Assembly: GCF_001953635.1 (NCBI RefSeq) | Contig: NZ_MEJH01000003.1 | Coordinates: 1,019,287-1,083,286, forward strand | Length of the DNA: 64,000 nucleotides | Source of the DNA: Alteromonas abrolhosensis | Lineage (GTDB): Bacteria; Pseudomonadota; Gammaproteobacteria; Enterobacterales; Alteromonadaceae | Reading direction: 5' to 3' | Shown here: positions 53,600-62,674 of the stretch, in pieces | Layout: each line of letters begins with the position of its first letter | Position numbering within the stretch: position 1 is the stretch's first letter | Translations under genes and position numbers: made by a program | The notes under the pieces: generated by a model | Database searches by the model: none | What the model saw: only the letters and a program-made list of their open reading frames with translations | Told to the model about the DNA's origin: nothing

Positions 53600-54222
53600 A
53601 CTCTTCCTCCCTTACTTGTTTACTAAGCGGTACCACCGTACCCGAAATGCCATGTGCGATATGCACGTTATACTTTCGTATAGCAAGTCGTGAGCCATTA
53701 ATCTAACTTATTGTTTTTAAATGTTTTGTTTTTGTTATTTGGCAAGGGGAGAAAGCACCGAAAAGGTGAAACCGTGAAGTTGGTTACCGCTAACGGAAAA
53801 TTTTACAAGGTGGATCACGGTGCTAAAAAGGTTGAGCTGAAAGACGAGTAAGGACGAACTTTTCGAGTCACTGCGTTCATTTGGTGCAAGTACTGGTATT
53901 GGGCGTTAAGTCTAGATAAGGCGATTATGCGCTCAACTTTCTTGTGAGAAGAGTCGCAATGCCATTGAGCCTTATTAAACGAGGGATTTGGCGCGTATTT
54001 GCTTTGCCCGAAGCCTTAATTTTGTTATGCTCAAATACTAGGTTTACACATTACAATTCAATAGTTTAAATAGACCTAAAGTTGTTATTTAACGCGTTTT
54101 ATTTTGAACGAAGCCCCAGATTAGAAATGGGTGCTGTCGACTCAAAGCGTAGGTAAATCTTCAGCCTTACTTGTAACGTATTAATTTCTGTATTTCGTAT
54201 TTTTCTTTGGTGGGCAAGGGCT
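53600..54222 (+). other. Intergenic region between the GT operon and the membrane protein gene
   Basis: A 623-bp stretch with no convincing gene except the possible 25-codon frame listed separately. It holds promoters for both divergent units. A 36-codon frame near 53959 looks random in composition and has no start signal. Confidence 0.5.
53774..53851 (+). CDS. Possible 25-residue peptide
   Basis: A GTG start preceded by AAGGTG with fair spacing opens a short frame, KLVTANGKFYKVDHGAKKVE then LKDE. The composition is protein-like and soluble, but no family is recognised and its size makes chance likely. Confidence 0.2.
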   Translation: MKLVTANGKFYKVDHGAKKVELKDE

Positions 54223-54765
54223 GTGGAATCACAATCGTCTGTAATTATTCGTCACTATGACAAGCAATCTCTTAAATTGGTTGATGTCATTTCTGGTATT
54301 TCGCCGAATGCTATGCGTAGAGTTTTCGGGGGCTGGATATTTTTTGCAGCCATAGTAGGTGTAATTGTTGCTGTAGCGCCAGATTTGAGCGCGCAGTTTA
54401 TTGGATTGACCCTATTTGTTTTGATTGCTTTTACGCTTGTTATGTTCGGTCAAAGCAGAATATCAGAAGGTTGGCCGGCAATTATTTGTGACAATGATTA
54501 TATTGGTGTGGTGCGCGACCCTGTTAAACGTGAGTATATTTGTGTTCCCTCTACTTTGGTTAAAGAGGTGAACCCTACGCTGATAAAACCCAACAAAAAA
54601 GCCATCGAGATCGTGTTAGATAGTGAGCAACTTTCAGAGCAAGATCAAGATGTGCTTAATCAAGCGGTTTGGCCAAGAGACAGTAAGCTGATTGGTTTGG
54701 CCCATTTTAAGAAGCGTGAAGACGCTTGCGACAGCCTGATGTGGTGCGTTAAACACCGTAGCTAG
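54223..54765 (+). CDS. Two-helix membrane protein of unknown function
   Basis: A 180-residue protein with two hydrophobic helices (about residues 34-52 and 57-76) and a soluble C-terminal half of about 100 residues. A GTG at 54223 with a weak AAGGG site fits. No family is recognised. It is convergent with the membrane-anchored endonuclease/exonuclease/phosphatase gene and looks monocistronic. Confidence 0.65.
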   Translation: MESQSSVIIRHYDKQSLKLVDVISGISPNAMRRVFGGWIFFAAIVGVIVAVAPDLSAQFIGLTLFVLIAFTLVMFGQSRISEGWPAIICDNDYIGVVRDPVKREYICVPSTLVKEVNPTLIKPNKKAIEIVLDSEQLSEQDQDVLNQAVWPRDSKLIGLAHFKKREDACDSLMWCVKHRS

Positions 54766-54797
54766 CGCAAATATTAATACTGAATCTTAAAAGCGGG

Positions 54798-55781
54798 TTA
54801 GTCCTCACTGTCGATCAACGCAAGCTCGGTATACAGCGGGTAATGATCCGAGCCTATGCTCTTAAGTTTTTCAATGTTCACCAGCGCGAAATGTCTAGAG
54901 TGAAAAACGTGGTCAAGAGGCCATTTCACCAGAGGGTATTTCGCGTGGAAAGTATTAAAAAAGCCTCTACCTTCCCTTGGGTCCAAAAGCCCACTGATTT
55001 TCTTAAATTTTCTTGTTGTGGGAGACCAAGCAACGTCATTGAGGTCACCTGCTACAATGACCGGGCCTGATGCTTTGGCTATTTCCCTTCCCACTAACGT
55101 AAGCTCAACATCTCTTGGCTTTGCATACGTATTTTCTGTGGGACTGGGAGGTTTTGGATGAAGAAAGTAAAGGGTTACGTCCTTTCCTTGATGATTAATG
55201 GTGACTTTCATAGAAGGCACATCATCCTCAATTAAAAATCGCAACGTAACACTTTTGAAGGGAAACTTACTATAAAGGTGCATACCGTAAAGGTTTTCGA
55301 GTGGGCAAAATTTTCGGTGAGGGTACTCCGATTCGATTTCGCTAATTCCTTTCTCCCATTTTTCGTTTGATTCCAGGGTTACAAGAAAGTCAGGCTGTTT
55401 ATTTCGTACATGCTCTATTAACTTACGAAAGTCATTATTTGGCATGTAAACATTACTAGAAAGGACACTCAGTTTACGACCTGATTCAATATCATCTACA
55501 CGCTTCACTTCCCGTTTATATAGGGGCGTGTAAGGCGTTATCCAAAGAAGCTGGTAGATTAGGCTTATTACTAGACCCGCATTGATAAGTGAATAGAGAC
55601 CGTCTATTTGTCCAGTATACGCCCATTTAAAGCCGTGGCAGGCAATAAGAAAGGTAATGATGGTCGCGATCTGCAGACGCGGAAATTCCCACACTCGAAC
55701 TATCCAGTGAGAGGAGGGAAGCAATGGAACCCAGCTTACAATAATAAAAAAGACTGATACGGCAATAAGTGCAGTGTCCAT
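54798..55781 (-). CDS. Membrane-anchored endonuclease/exonuclease/phosphatase-family protein
   Basis: A 327-residue protein. The first 85 residues hold three hydrophobic segments, then a catalytic domain with SSNVYMPNND, TLESNEKWE, GMHLYSKFP, AGDLNDVAWSP and SDHYPLYTEL. These are the EEP metal and histidine motifs, as in YafD-like proteins. The active site probably faces the periplasm. The substrate could be nucleic acid, a phospholipid or a phosphoester. Confidence 0.88.
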   Translation of the reverse strand: MDTALIAVSVFFIIVSWVPLLPSSHWIVRVWEFPRLQIATIITFLIACHGFKWAYTGQIDGLYSLINAGLVISLIYQLLWITPYTPLYKREVKRVDDIESGRKLSVLSSNVYMPNNDFRKLIEHVRNKQPDFLVTLESNEKWEKGISEIESEYPHRKFCPLENLYGMHLYSKFPFKSVTLRFLIEDDVPSMKVTINHQGKDVTLYFLHPKPPSPTENTYAKPRDVELTLVGREIAKASGPVIVAGDLNDVAWSPTTRKFKKISGLLDPREGRGFFNTFHAKYPLVKWPLDHVFHSRHFALVNIEKLKSIGSDHYPLYTELALIDSED

Positions 55782-56195
55782 GTCTGTACGATCCTTGAAT
55801 TTGATTAACTAGAAAGCAGATTTCACCTACAAGAGTGCCTTACGCAAAAACAACGTCGGCTGCTCTTAAGTAGAGATGAATGGTTATAATTACGGAAGCT
55901 ACCTAAAATTAGTTTAACCTTTAAAAACTGAGCGCTTTTGTCTGACGAAGCAATTCCCTGATTTTCTTTTTCCTACGATTGGCAACACCCTTGTAAGCAT
56001 TCAAATAGGTGTAAAACCAGCAATAGGTAACGTGGAAATCACAAGGTAAAAAATTCTCGAACAAAGGCAAACTTTGCAAAGTCCAAGTTCACCGATGTCG
56101 CCTTTTATCTGTAAAAATTCTTTTTATTCAAGTGGTTAAATTTTTGGCAAGGTTTTGGCATCTGTATATTCGAGTTTCGACAAAGGAGAAATGTT
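55782..56195. other. Intergenic region before the BON-domain gene
   Basis: A 414-bp non-coding gap with promoters for two divergent genes. It contains one perfect 12-bp palindrome, ACTTTGCAAAGT (56071-56082), not matched to a known regulator. Nothing else was recognised. Confidence 0.4.
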
Positions 56196-56795
56196 ATGAA
56201 ACGTTCACTAATTTCTATGATTGTTGCTACAACTTTGACTACCGCTGCTTATGCAGGTGACATGGACACAGACAACAAGTGGGAAAAAGGTGCCAAAGAC
56301 GCATGGATAGACGGTAAAGCAGAAGCGACACTGTTGTTCAATGGCAACCTTGATTCATTCGACATTAACACAGACGTAAAAGACGGCAATGTTGTATTGA
56401 CGGGTAAAGTTGAGAACTCTGTTGATAAGAAGCTAGCAGAAGAATTGGTAGCTAACATTGACGGCGTTGTATCTGTTGATAATAAACTGACTATCGTTGC
56501 CGACGATGATATGGACTCAGATTTGTCAGATGACGCAGAAGATGCGGTCGATGAAGGTACAAGCGAACTTACCGACGCCAAGATTGCGACAGTAATCAAA
56601 ACGCGCCTTCTAATGGACACGGACATCTCAGGTTTTGATATCGACGTTGACGTAGAAAATGGTGTCGTAACCCTTACAGGTGAAGTGGATTCAGACGCCG
56701 AGCGTGATCTAGCAGTAGAAATTGCTAAAAACGCATCAGATGTAAAAGATGTTGAGAACAATCTTCGCGTGGTTACAGAAACAGTAATGAACTAA
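56196..56795 (+). CDS. Periplasmic protein with two BON domains
   Basis: A 199-residue protein with a signal peptide (MKRSLISMIVATTLTTAAYA, cleaved near residue 20). Two BON repeats occur at about 38-100 (NGNLDSFDINTDVKDGNVVL) and 127-195 (DTDISGFDIDVDVENGVVTL). The linker is very acidic. BON domains bind membrane phospholipids; OsmY is the best-known relative and supports envelope stress tolerance. AAAGGAG precedes the ATG. Confidence 0.93.
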   Translation: MKRSLISMIVATTLTTAAYAGDMDTDNKWEKGAKDAWIDGKAEATLLFNGNLDSFDINTDVKDGNVVLTGKVENSVDKKLAEELVANIDGVVSVDNKLTIVADDDMDSDLSDDAEDAVDEGTSELTDAKIATVIKTRLLMDTDISGFDIDVDVENGVVTLTGEVDSDAERDLAVEIAKNASDVKDVENNLRVVTETVMN

Positions 56796-56814
56796 GCGAT
56801 ATTTGTGAGTGGTT

Positions 56815-56840
56815 AAAAAAGGGGCTTCGGCCCCTTTTTT
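56815..56840 (+). terminator. Rho-independent terminator after the BON-domain gene
   Basis: AAAAAAGGGGC, loop TTCG, then GCCCCTTTTTT: a strong tetraloop hairpin with flanking A and T tracts, possibly working in both directions. Confidence 0.9.
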
Positions 56841-56923
56841 GGTGACTTTTCCTATCAGGGAACACATGCGCATCGGCTGTCTGAGAATCTATCGGTTTGC
56901 ACTGATGGCGTAAACCGTGAAGC

Positions 56924-57730
56924 TCATTCCCCATTTCCTTGTTTATTTCCATCACTTATCATTTTGCGCGCTCTGGAATCAGAATGGCGTATCATATCGC
57001 CAATCAACGACGTTTCCGGCATATTTTTCCAATACTTCTTAGGCATGGAACTTAACATCGCCTTAGTTTTAATTCGGGCCGGGTTATATATATTTGCGTA
57101 ATAGGTAAGCCAATATTTCTCAACTCGATCATCGTCTGGAATGACACTTGGGTCAGGGTTATCTTCTAAAGTGAGTGTTTTAGTGTCCCAATGGGCTGCC
57201 CGATAAGGTGTAAGAATGGACCATCGCATATTCTTAAATCGGGTTTGAAAAAAATCGAGCTTTATTTCCAAGCTGAAGTGCTCTGGCTCGTACCACGCAA
57301 TAAAGTGTTCTTGTCCGTCAAAATCAATTTCTCTAAACCTCAAAAAAGCACTCATCTTATATGCATCGCGTTTCACAGCTTTCGCCAGCGCATTTATACG
57401 CAATATATCTTCATCAGTTTTTAAGTGAATAAGGTTTCTATTTTCGAAAACTACTCGCCATAAAACACGGTAGCACAATGCAAAACGGTTGGGGTCTTGA
57501 TGGCACAATGCATACTTCATCAGCACCAGGACAGACTTAGGAATTGTGTAATTCGCTCGCGGGTTACCGAATATACTGGCTTTTTCCGTTTCGCCAAACA
57601 GGTCAGTTTGATTCCACTGAGCATTTTGCCAAACCACGTTTTCGGGAGGGATAGAGTGGGCCAAACATTCTCTAGAGGCTAGACGCCACTCCTCATAACC
57701 TGGCACCGAAGAAATAATTACTTTTTTCAT
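56924..57730 (-). CDS. DUF4130/TIGR03915-type putative DNA-repair partner
   Basis: A 268-residue protein. It begins with a short VIISSVPGYEEWRLASREC region and contains RDAYKMSAFLRFREI, HFIAWYEPEHFSLE and LTPYRAAHWDTKTL, characteristic of the DUF4130 (TIGR03915) family. The family is almost always next to a radical SAM/HhH protein (TIGR03916 type); here that gene ends 16 bp upstream. A DNA-repair or DNA-modification role is proposed for the pair, with the reaction uncharacterised to my knowledge. The LexA box upstream of the pair supports repair. Confidence 0.9.
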   Translation of the reverse strand: MKKVIISSVPGYEEWRLASRECLAHSIPPENVVWQNAQWNQTDLFGETEKASIFGNPRANYTIPKSVLVLMKYALCHQDPNRFALCYRVLWRVVFENRNLIHLKTDEDILRINALAKAVKRDAYKMSAFLRFREIDFDGQEHFIAWYEPEHFSLEIKLDFFQTRFKNMRWSILTPYRAAHWDTKTLTLEDNPDPSVIPDDDRVEKYWLTYYANIYNPARIKTKAMLSSMPKKYWKNMPETSLIGDMIRHSDSRARKMISDGNKQGNGE

Positions 57731-57746
57731 AATTCCACTAATTCAA

Positions 57747-58988
57747 TTAGGCGCTGAACAATTCAAACTGCTTTGGTTGCTTGAACTGCTGCTCAAAGCT
57801 ATTGCTGTCTAGCAAATGAATGGAGGGAGAATAATCACTTACCGTAATGAACGGCTTTAACTTTTGTAAGGGCAAACGCATTTTTGTAAGATCGAACCAA
57901 CTTAGCTTTGTATAACGTCGAATAGCCAGAATTTTTTGTACTGTGCGTGCCCCCAAGCCAGGTACTCTGAGCAATAGCATTTTATCGGCTTTGTTTAAGT
58001 CAATTGGAAATATATGACGGTTACGTAATGCCCAAGCAAGCTTGGGATCATGCTCCATGTCTAACATGTCATTGTGAACGATTTCATCTAAACCAAACCC
58101 GTAAAAACGTAAGAGCCAATCGGCCTGATAAAGGCGGTGCTCACGGATGAGTGGGGCAGGCTTAAGAGGCAATACTTCAGATGCATCAGGAATGGGAGAA
58201 AATGCGGAATAGTAAACGCGGCGCAGTTTTTGTTGACCATAGAGCTTAACACTCGTACCAAGAATAACTTTGTCGTTTGAATCATCGGCCCCTATAATCA
58301 TCTGAGTGGACTGTCCGCCAGGAGCAAAGCGAGGAGGGCGTTTACCAGAGTACGTTTTATCTACTTTGTGCTCGTTTATTTTGTCTTTCAGTGTATTCAT
58401 TGAACCATGAATGGCGCCGAGATCTTTTTCAGGCGCGTATTTGTTCAACGAAACTTGCGTCGGCATTTCGATATTTATACTTAGCCTGTCGGCGTATAGG
58501 CCTGCTTCTGCCTGTAGTTCTGGTGAAGCGTTTGGAATGGTTTTAAGGTGAATATAGCCCTTGAATCCGTGGTCAATACGGAGGGACTTAGCAATACGCA
58601 CCATGCTTTCCATGGTCAGATCAGGGGAGCCAACAATCCCTGAGCTCAGAAACAAGCCTTCAATGTAGTTACGCTTATAAAAGTTAAGCGTCAAATCAAC
58701 CGTTTCTTTAACTGAGAATCGCGCACGTCGAACGTTACTAGACACTCTGTTAATACAGTAATGGCAATCGTAAATACAATAGTTGGTCATCAAAATCTTG
58801 AGCAACGAGACGCATCGGCCATCAGGGGTAAAACTGTGACATATCCCAGACCCTCCCGTAAGAGAACCTATTCCTTTTGAGTCTGTTTTACCTGCCTTAC
58901 GCTTGCCTGCTGACCCACTAGCACATGAAGCATCATACTTAGCTGCATCTGAGAGAATTTCGAGTTTTTGAATTAGTTTGTCTTGCAT
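57747..58988 (-). CDS. Putative DNA-modification/repair radical SAM protein (TIGR03916 type)
   Basis: About 413 residues. The radical SAM cluster motif CxxxCxxC is in NYCIYDCHYC (Cys near 71, 75 and 78), followed by a barrel-type domain with YIEGLFLSSGIVGSPD and GYIHLKTIPNASPELQ. The C-terminus has a helix-hairpin-helix, LLLRVPGLGARTVQKILAIR, suited to DNA contact. It is first in a two-gene operon with the DUF4130 gene. A GTG one codon upstream is an alternative start. The LexA box lies about 97 bp upstream. Confidence 0.93.
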   Translation of the reverse strand: MQDKLIQKLEILSDAAKYDASCASGSAGKRKAGKTDSKGIGSLTGGSGICHSFTPDGRCVSLLKILMTNYCIYDCHYCINRVSSNVRRARFSVKETVDLTLNFYKRNYIEGLFLSSGIVGSPDLTMESMVRIAKSLRIDHGFKGYIHLKTIPNASPELQAEAGLYADRLSINIEMPTQVSLNKYAPEKDLGAIHGSMNTLKDKINEHKVDKTYSGKRPPRFAPGGQSTQMIIGADDSNDKVILGTSVKLYGQQKLRRVYYSAFSPIPDASEVLPLKPAPLIREHRLYQADWLLRFYGFGLDEIVHNDMLDMEHDPKLAWALRNRHIFPIDLNKADKMLLLRVPGLGARTVQKILAIRRYTKLSWFDLTKMRLPLQKLKPFITVSDYSPSIHLLDSNSFEQQFKQPKQFELFSA

Positions 58989-59450
58989 CACAAATTGTCA
59001 CTTTTCATGGCAAATACACGAAGTAATCCGTTCTGTAAAATTTAGACAGAACACCCGTGTACAGATCGTTGTAGTACAGTTTAGCTGTATTAATATACAG
59101 CGGTAAGTGTACAGCAAAAGTTATAGGGGATTTATTAAACTTGGAAGGAAATTTTTATCATGCAGTGTGTAGAAAGTTCTATTTACAACTTTAGTATAAG
59201 ATGTCGATTTATATAAGTTTATGAAAAATAACGATTAACTATTTGGTACGAAAGGTGCAAACATTAAATTAAAGATAGGGTAACAGCTTGATGTAGAGAA
59301 AATAGGTGAAATTATCTTTGCTCAATGAGAGCAAGAAACGTCTTAGCCTACGCGCTCTATACACAGGTAATACAAGATTTAATTAAGTGAGTTGCATCGA
59401 TATTGTCGATACAAACACGCAAGCGTCCGAAATCGTTCAAGGAGTGGGGC
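58989..59450. promoter_or_regulatory. Intergenic region with the SOS promoter
   Basis: This 462-bp gap is AT-rich. It has one exact LexA box (59085-59100) and several isolated TACAG half-sites around it (59060, 59075, 59110). No gene is visible. The right part provides the promoter and the AAGGAG site of the next gene. Confidence 0.65.
59085..59100. promoter_or_regulatory. LexA box (SOS operator)
   Basis: CTGTATTAATATACAG: CTGT, eight A/T bases, ACAG, which matches the gammaproteobacterial LexA consensus exactly in both half-sites. It is 97 bp upstream of the radical SAM start and predicts damage induction of the repair pair. Confidence 0.85.
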
Positions 59451-59828
59451 ATGAACTTTTTAAAGTGGGTTTATTCAGGCATAGTGGTATCAGCAATCAT
59501 TGTTATTGTGGGTGTGATAGGTCAAGGAAAGCTCTCTGTCAGCCAAGCGTCTGCTGATGATGCGCAGCGCCCTGTACATATGGATATTCAAAAAGTTGAA
59601 AGAACCTTTTCACTAGTAGAGTTCGATTTATCGAAAAAGGCGCACCTGTTGAGAAAAACGCGTTTAGAGCATTATATTGCGCAGGCTAAACAAGCCGATT
59701 TGAGAGGCTGGAAATTTAAGCGCGACGAGTTTGTTGAGCGCGCTGAGAATATTTTAAGTCACCACCTCACTCAATACGCGCATGAAGTAACTCAAGACGC
59801 GGAAACCTATACCGCTCAGGCAATTTAA
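59451..59828 (+). CDS. Small single-pass membrane protein of unknown function
   Basis: About 125 residues. The start MNFLKWVYSG at 59451 has a textbook AAGGAG six bases upstream; an in-frame TTG at 59403 is less likely. Residues about 7-26 are a membrane helix, and the rest is charged and helical, facing the periplasm (LSKKAHLLRKTRLEHYIAQA). No family is recognised. It is monocistronic. Confidence 0.65.
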   Translation: MNFLKWVYSGIVVSAIIVIVGVIGQGKLSVSQASADDAQRPVHMDIQKVERTFSLVEFDLSKKAHLLRKTRLEHYIAQAKQADLRGWKFKRDEFVERAENILSHHLTQYAHEVTQDAETYTAQAI

Positions 59829-59842
59829 GTGAATTGATAGAA

Positions 59843-59875
59843 GAAAGGCCCCTTATTTAAGGGGCCTTTTTCTTT
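59843..59875 (+). terminator. Rho-independent terminator
   Basis: AGGCCCCTT pairs with AAGGGGCCT around ATTT, flanked by A-rich and T-rich runs. It serves the small membrane protein gene and perhaps the convergent nucleosidase gene. Confidence 0.85.
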
Positions 59876-59896
59876 ATCTGGTGAGATAGTATTCAA

Positions 59897-60802
59897 TTAA
59901 TTTAATGATGATATGTAGGCTCTCACTACGGTTGCAACGAATGCCTGGCAATCTGTGGCAGTGGTTGGGTCATATTCGCCATGGTTAGTAATGTTGTTCG
60001 ATAATACGCGAATACCTAAAAAGGGTACGTGGTAGGCATGCGCAATTTGCGCAGCAGAAGCGGTTTCCATTTCTTCCACGCTCGTTCCCATATTTTTATG
60101 AAGCCAAGCTATTCTGTCTAACTCGTTGTTCCAGAAGTTACCGCTGCCAATGGTTCCTGTAACAACACTTCCGCGTTTGTATTGTTTGGATAGCGATAAG
60201 GCGAGAGCGATAAGTTGCTTGTCGCCTTGATAAAATCGCAATTTTTCTGCGTCCTTTGCGCTACTTCCTTCGCCCGCACTGCCTTCTGATGCCATGAGGT
60301 CCATCGGCAGCCAATTGAGCGGATGCGAGCCTTGTCCCTCAGCTAATTTAGGTGTCTTAAAATTGGATGCACTAACACTGCGTTCGCCCAGAACGATATC
60401 ACCAACTTTCAAGGATGGATCGTGTCCACCTGATGTTCCTTGATTGATGATAAGGCGAGGACGGTATCTCTCTATGCCAATTGCTGTTGCGGCAGCGGTG
60501 TTCTCTAAACCTTTGCCAGTTTTAGCGACCACAATGGGATACCCGTCTAGTGTCCCTTTATAGAATATGGCATTCCCTGAGTTTTCTGTTGTAACGTTAT
60601 CCAACAAAGAAGCAAAATACTCTGCTTCGATGGGCATGGGCCCTTGAATCATTATTGGTTGCAAGGGGGCGTTGTGAGGCGCTACTTCTACATGTTTCAT
60701 AGGAGGAGCGTGTTGGGTAGTTGCCCATACACTAAAAGTGAAAAACGCGAACAAAGCTATAGTGGTGGAAAAAAGTATTGAGCGCTTGGAACTAAGCTGC
60801 AT
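59897..60802 (-). CDS. Exported MTA/SAH nucleosidase-like protein
   Basis: A 301-residue protein with a signal peptide (SILFSTTIALFAFFTFSVWA). The phosphorylase/nucleosidase fold shows VVAKTGKGLENTAAATAIGI, INQGTSGGHDPSLKVGDIVL and VEEMETASAAQIAHAYHVPF, with catalytic Glu and Met as in MTA/SAH nucleosidases, and an Asp-type residue expected near the C-terminus (here EYDPTTATDCQAFV). Ordinary Pfs is cytoplasmic and about 230 residues. This one appears to act in the periplasm on released nucleosides. Confidence 0.85.
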   Translation of the reverse strand: MQLSSKRSILFSTTIALFAFFTFSVWATTQHAPPMKHVEVAPHNAPLQPIMIQGPMPIEAEYFASLLDNVTTENSGNAIFYKGTLDGYPIVVAKTGKGLENTAAATAIGIERYRPRLIINQGTSGGHDPSLKVGDIVLGERSVSASNFKTPKLAEGQGSHPLNWLPMDLMASEGSAGEGSSAKDAEKLRFYQGDKQLIALALSLSKQYKRGSVVTGTIGSGNFWNNELDRIAWLHKNMGTSVEEMETASAAQIAHAYHVPFLGIRVLSNNITNHGEYDPTTATDCQAFVATVVRAYISSLN

Positions 60803-60951
60803 ATCTATCCTTAATTTTATCGTTATTGTCCTGAGGCGTTTAGAAGAATTATCGCTGATTTGGAAATTATAGTTTTGAGTATATCTGTTACCGACGTCGA
60901 TAAGGCATTCTTATCATAAGTGTTAGCTTATCATTACCTGAGTAAATGACA

Positions 60952-60985
60952 GGCAAAAAAAAGCGAAGCATTAGCTTCGCCTTTT
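60952..60985 (-). terminator. Rho-independent terminator of pykA
   Basis: On the minus strand GCGAAGC, loop TAAT, GCTTCGC, then nine thymines. It lies 15 bp after the pykA stop. Confidence 0.9.
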
Positions 60986-60999
60986 GATAAATGTTGTGG

Positions 61000-62436
61000 T
61001 TATTCAACTTCTACAATTTTTAACGTGTTGGTTGCGCCCACTTTTTCCATTTCATCGCCGTAAGTCAGGATGATACTGTCACCACTTTTCACTAAGCCTT
61101 TTTCTTTAAGCGATGCAATAACATCATACTTCAATTTGCCTGGCTCACTTTTTGATGAGTCAAAAAATACCGGCTTGACGCCGCGGCAAAGTGCCATGGT
61201 GTTAAGCGTTGATTCGTGACGAGACATCGCAATAATTGGCAATGAGGTTGTGATGCGAGACATCAAGGTTGGCGTTGTTCCGCTTTCAGTTAAACCTACA
61301 ATTGCTTTGACACTTGGCAAGTGGTTCGCGGCGTATACTGCAGATAGTGCAATAGATTCGCTAGTTGACGAGAATTGCTGGTCCATACGGTGCTTTGAAA
61401 TTTTAACACTAGGGTGTGTTTCTGCGCCTTCACAAACACGAGCCATAGCTGCAACCGTTTCAATTGGATAGTTACCCGCAGCTGTTTCAGCAGAAAGCAT
61501 TACCGCGTCAGTGCCGTCTAGCACGGCGTTTGCCACGTCCATAACTTCTGCGCGCGTTGGCATAGGGCTGTCAATCATCGACTCCATCATTTGAGTGGCT
61601 GTGATTACAACTTTGTTTAGCTGGCGAGAACGGGCAATTAACTTCTTCTGAACACCAACTAATTCTGCGTCGCCTATTTCAACACCTAGGTCACCACGAG
61701 CAACCATTACCGCGTCAGATGCGCTGATAATGTCAGTCATCGCTTCGTCAGACGCAACGGTTTCAGCACGCTCTACTTTGGCACAAATTTTAGCGTAGCA
61801 GCCTGCTGCTTCGGCAAGTTCTCGTGCATAGTTCAAGTCTGCGCCACTGCGAGGAAACGACACAGCAAGGTAATCAACACCAATTTTTGCCGCTGTTTTA
61901 ATATCTTCTTTGTCTTTTTCGGTAAGCGCATCTGCAGAAAGACCACCGCCTTGACGGTTAATGCCCTTGTTGTTTGAGAGCTTGCCACCTACTGTTACTT
62001 CAGTGATCACTTTGCGGCCTTCAACGCCAGTTACTCTTAGCTGAATTCGACCATCATCAAGAAGTAGAATATCGCCTGCTGATACATCGTCAGGAAGCGC
62101 TTTGTAATCAATACCTACTTGATTAACATCACCTTCGTCACGGCCTAGTTCAGCATCCAGAACGAATGTTGCACCAACCTCTAAACGAACTGCGCCTTCG
62201 GCAAAACGAGCAACACGAATTTTAGGACCCTGAAGGTCGCCTAAAATGGCTACATATTTACCCAAGTTCTTTGCTGCCTGACGAACGCGCTTCGCACGTT
62301 CAATATGATCTTCAGCTTGTCCGTGTGAAAAGTTCATGCGCACAGTGTTTGCGCCTGCGGCTATGAGTGCCTGAATTTTTTCAAGAGAGTCGGTTGCAGG
62401 TCCTAGGGTGGCAAGAATTTTCGTTCTTCTGGTCAT
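61000..62436 (-). CDS. pykA: Pyruvate kinase II
   Basis: A 478-residue enzyme, nearly the length of E. coli PykA (480). It has [54 protein letters not shown], the active-site Lys in AKVERAE, and [45 protein letters not shown]. It makes pyruvate and ATP from phosphoenolpyruvate. It lies next to hexR on the same strand, and a HexR-type box is 83 bp upstream of its ATG, as in other gammaproteobacteria. Confidence 0.97.
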   Translation of the reverse strand: MTRRTKILATLGPATDSLEKIQALIAAGANTVRMNFSHGQAEDHIERAKRVRQAAKNLGKYVAILGDLQGPKIRVARFAEGAVRLEVGATFVLDAELGRDEGDVNQVGIDYKALPDDVSAGDILLLDDGRIQLRVTGVEGRKVITEVTVGGKLSNNKGINRQGGGLSADALTEKDKEDIKTAAKIGVDYLAVSFPRSGADLNYARELAEAAGCYAKICAKVERAETVASDEAMTDIISASDAVMVARGDLGVEIGDAELVGVQKKLIARSRQLNKVVITATQMMESMIDSPMPTRAEVMDVANAVLDGTDAVMLSAETAAGNYPIETVAAMARVCEGAETHPSVKISKHRMDQQFSSTSESIALSAVYAANHLPSVKAIVGLTESGTTPTLMSRITTSLPIIAMSRHESTLNTMALCRGVKPVFFDSSKSEPGKLKYDVIASLKEKGLVKSGDSIILTYGDEMEKVGATNTLKIVEVE

Positions 62437-62518
62437 GTGATTCCGTCGCTGTTTCTAAGTTAGAAAAGACAAAGAGTGATTGGCTACGCGTTTGAACGGT
62501 ATACCTGTAATCGCTTTA

Positions 62519-62533
62519 CGTAATTTTATTACA
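62519..62533. promoter_or_regulatory. HexR-type box upstream of pykA
   Basis: CGTAATTTTATTACA matches the HexR palindrome (TGTARTWWWAYTACA) at 14 of 15 positions on the reverse reading. It is in the pykA promoter region, a known HexR target in Shewanella and relatives. Confidence 0.7.
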
Positions 62534-62574
62534 GAATAATAGTTGAATTTGACAAAAATGTGAATGAAATAAAC

Positions 62575-62611
62575 AAAAACGCCCAACTGGCTCGACCAGT
62601 TGGGCGTTTTT
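62575..62611 (-). terminator. Rho-independent terminator of hexR
   Basis: CGCCCAACTGG pairs with CCAGTTGGGCG around CTCGA, flanked by A and T runs, on the hexR side of the pykA promoter. It separates the two genes. Confidence 0.9.
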
Positions 62612-62674
62612 GCTGATTTATTAAGCCAATATAAATACGACTAATGTTGGCTAAATGATCATGTGGGAAGAAAA

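Noticed and set aside
53959-54069. A 36-codon frame starting MPLSLIKRG
   Set aside because: No ribosome binding site, no recognisable pattern, and a length expected by chance.
59033-59049. Second CTGT...ACAG pair upstream of the radical SAM gene
   Set aside because: The spacer is nine bases, not the eight required by LexA, so it is not counted as a second box.
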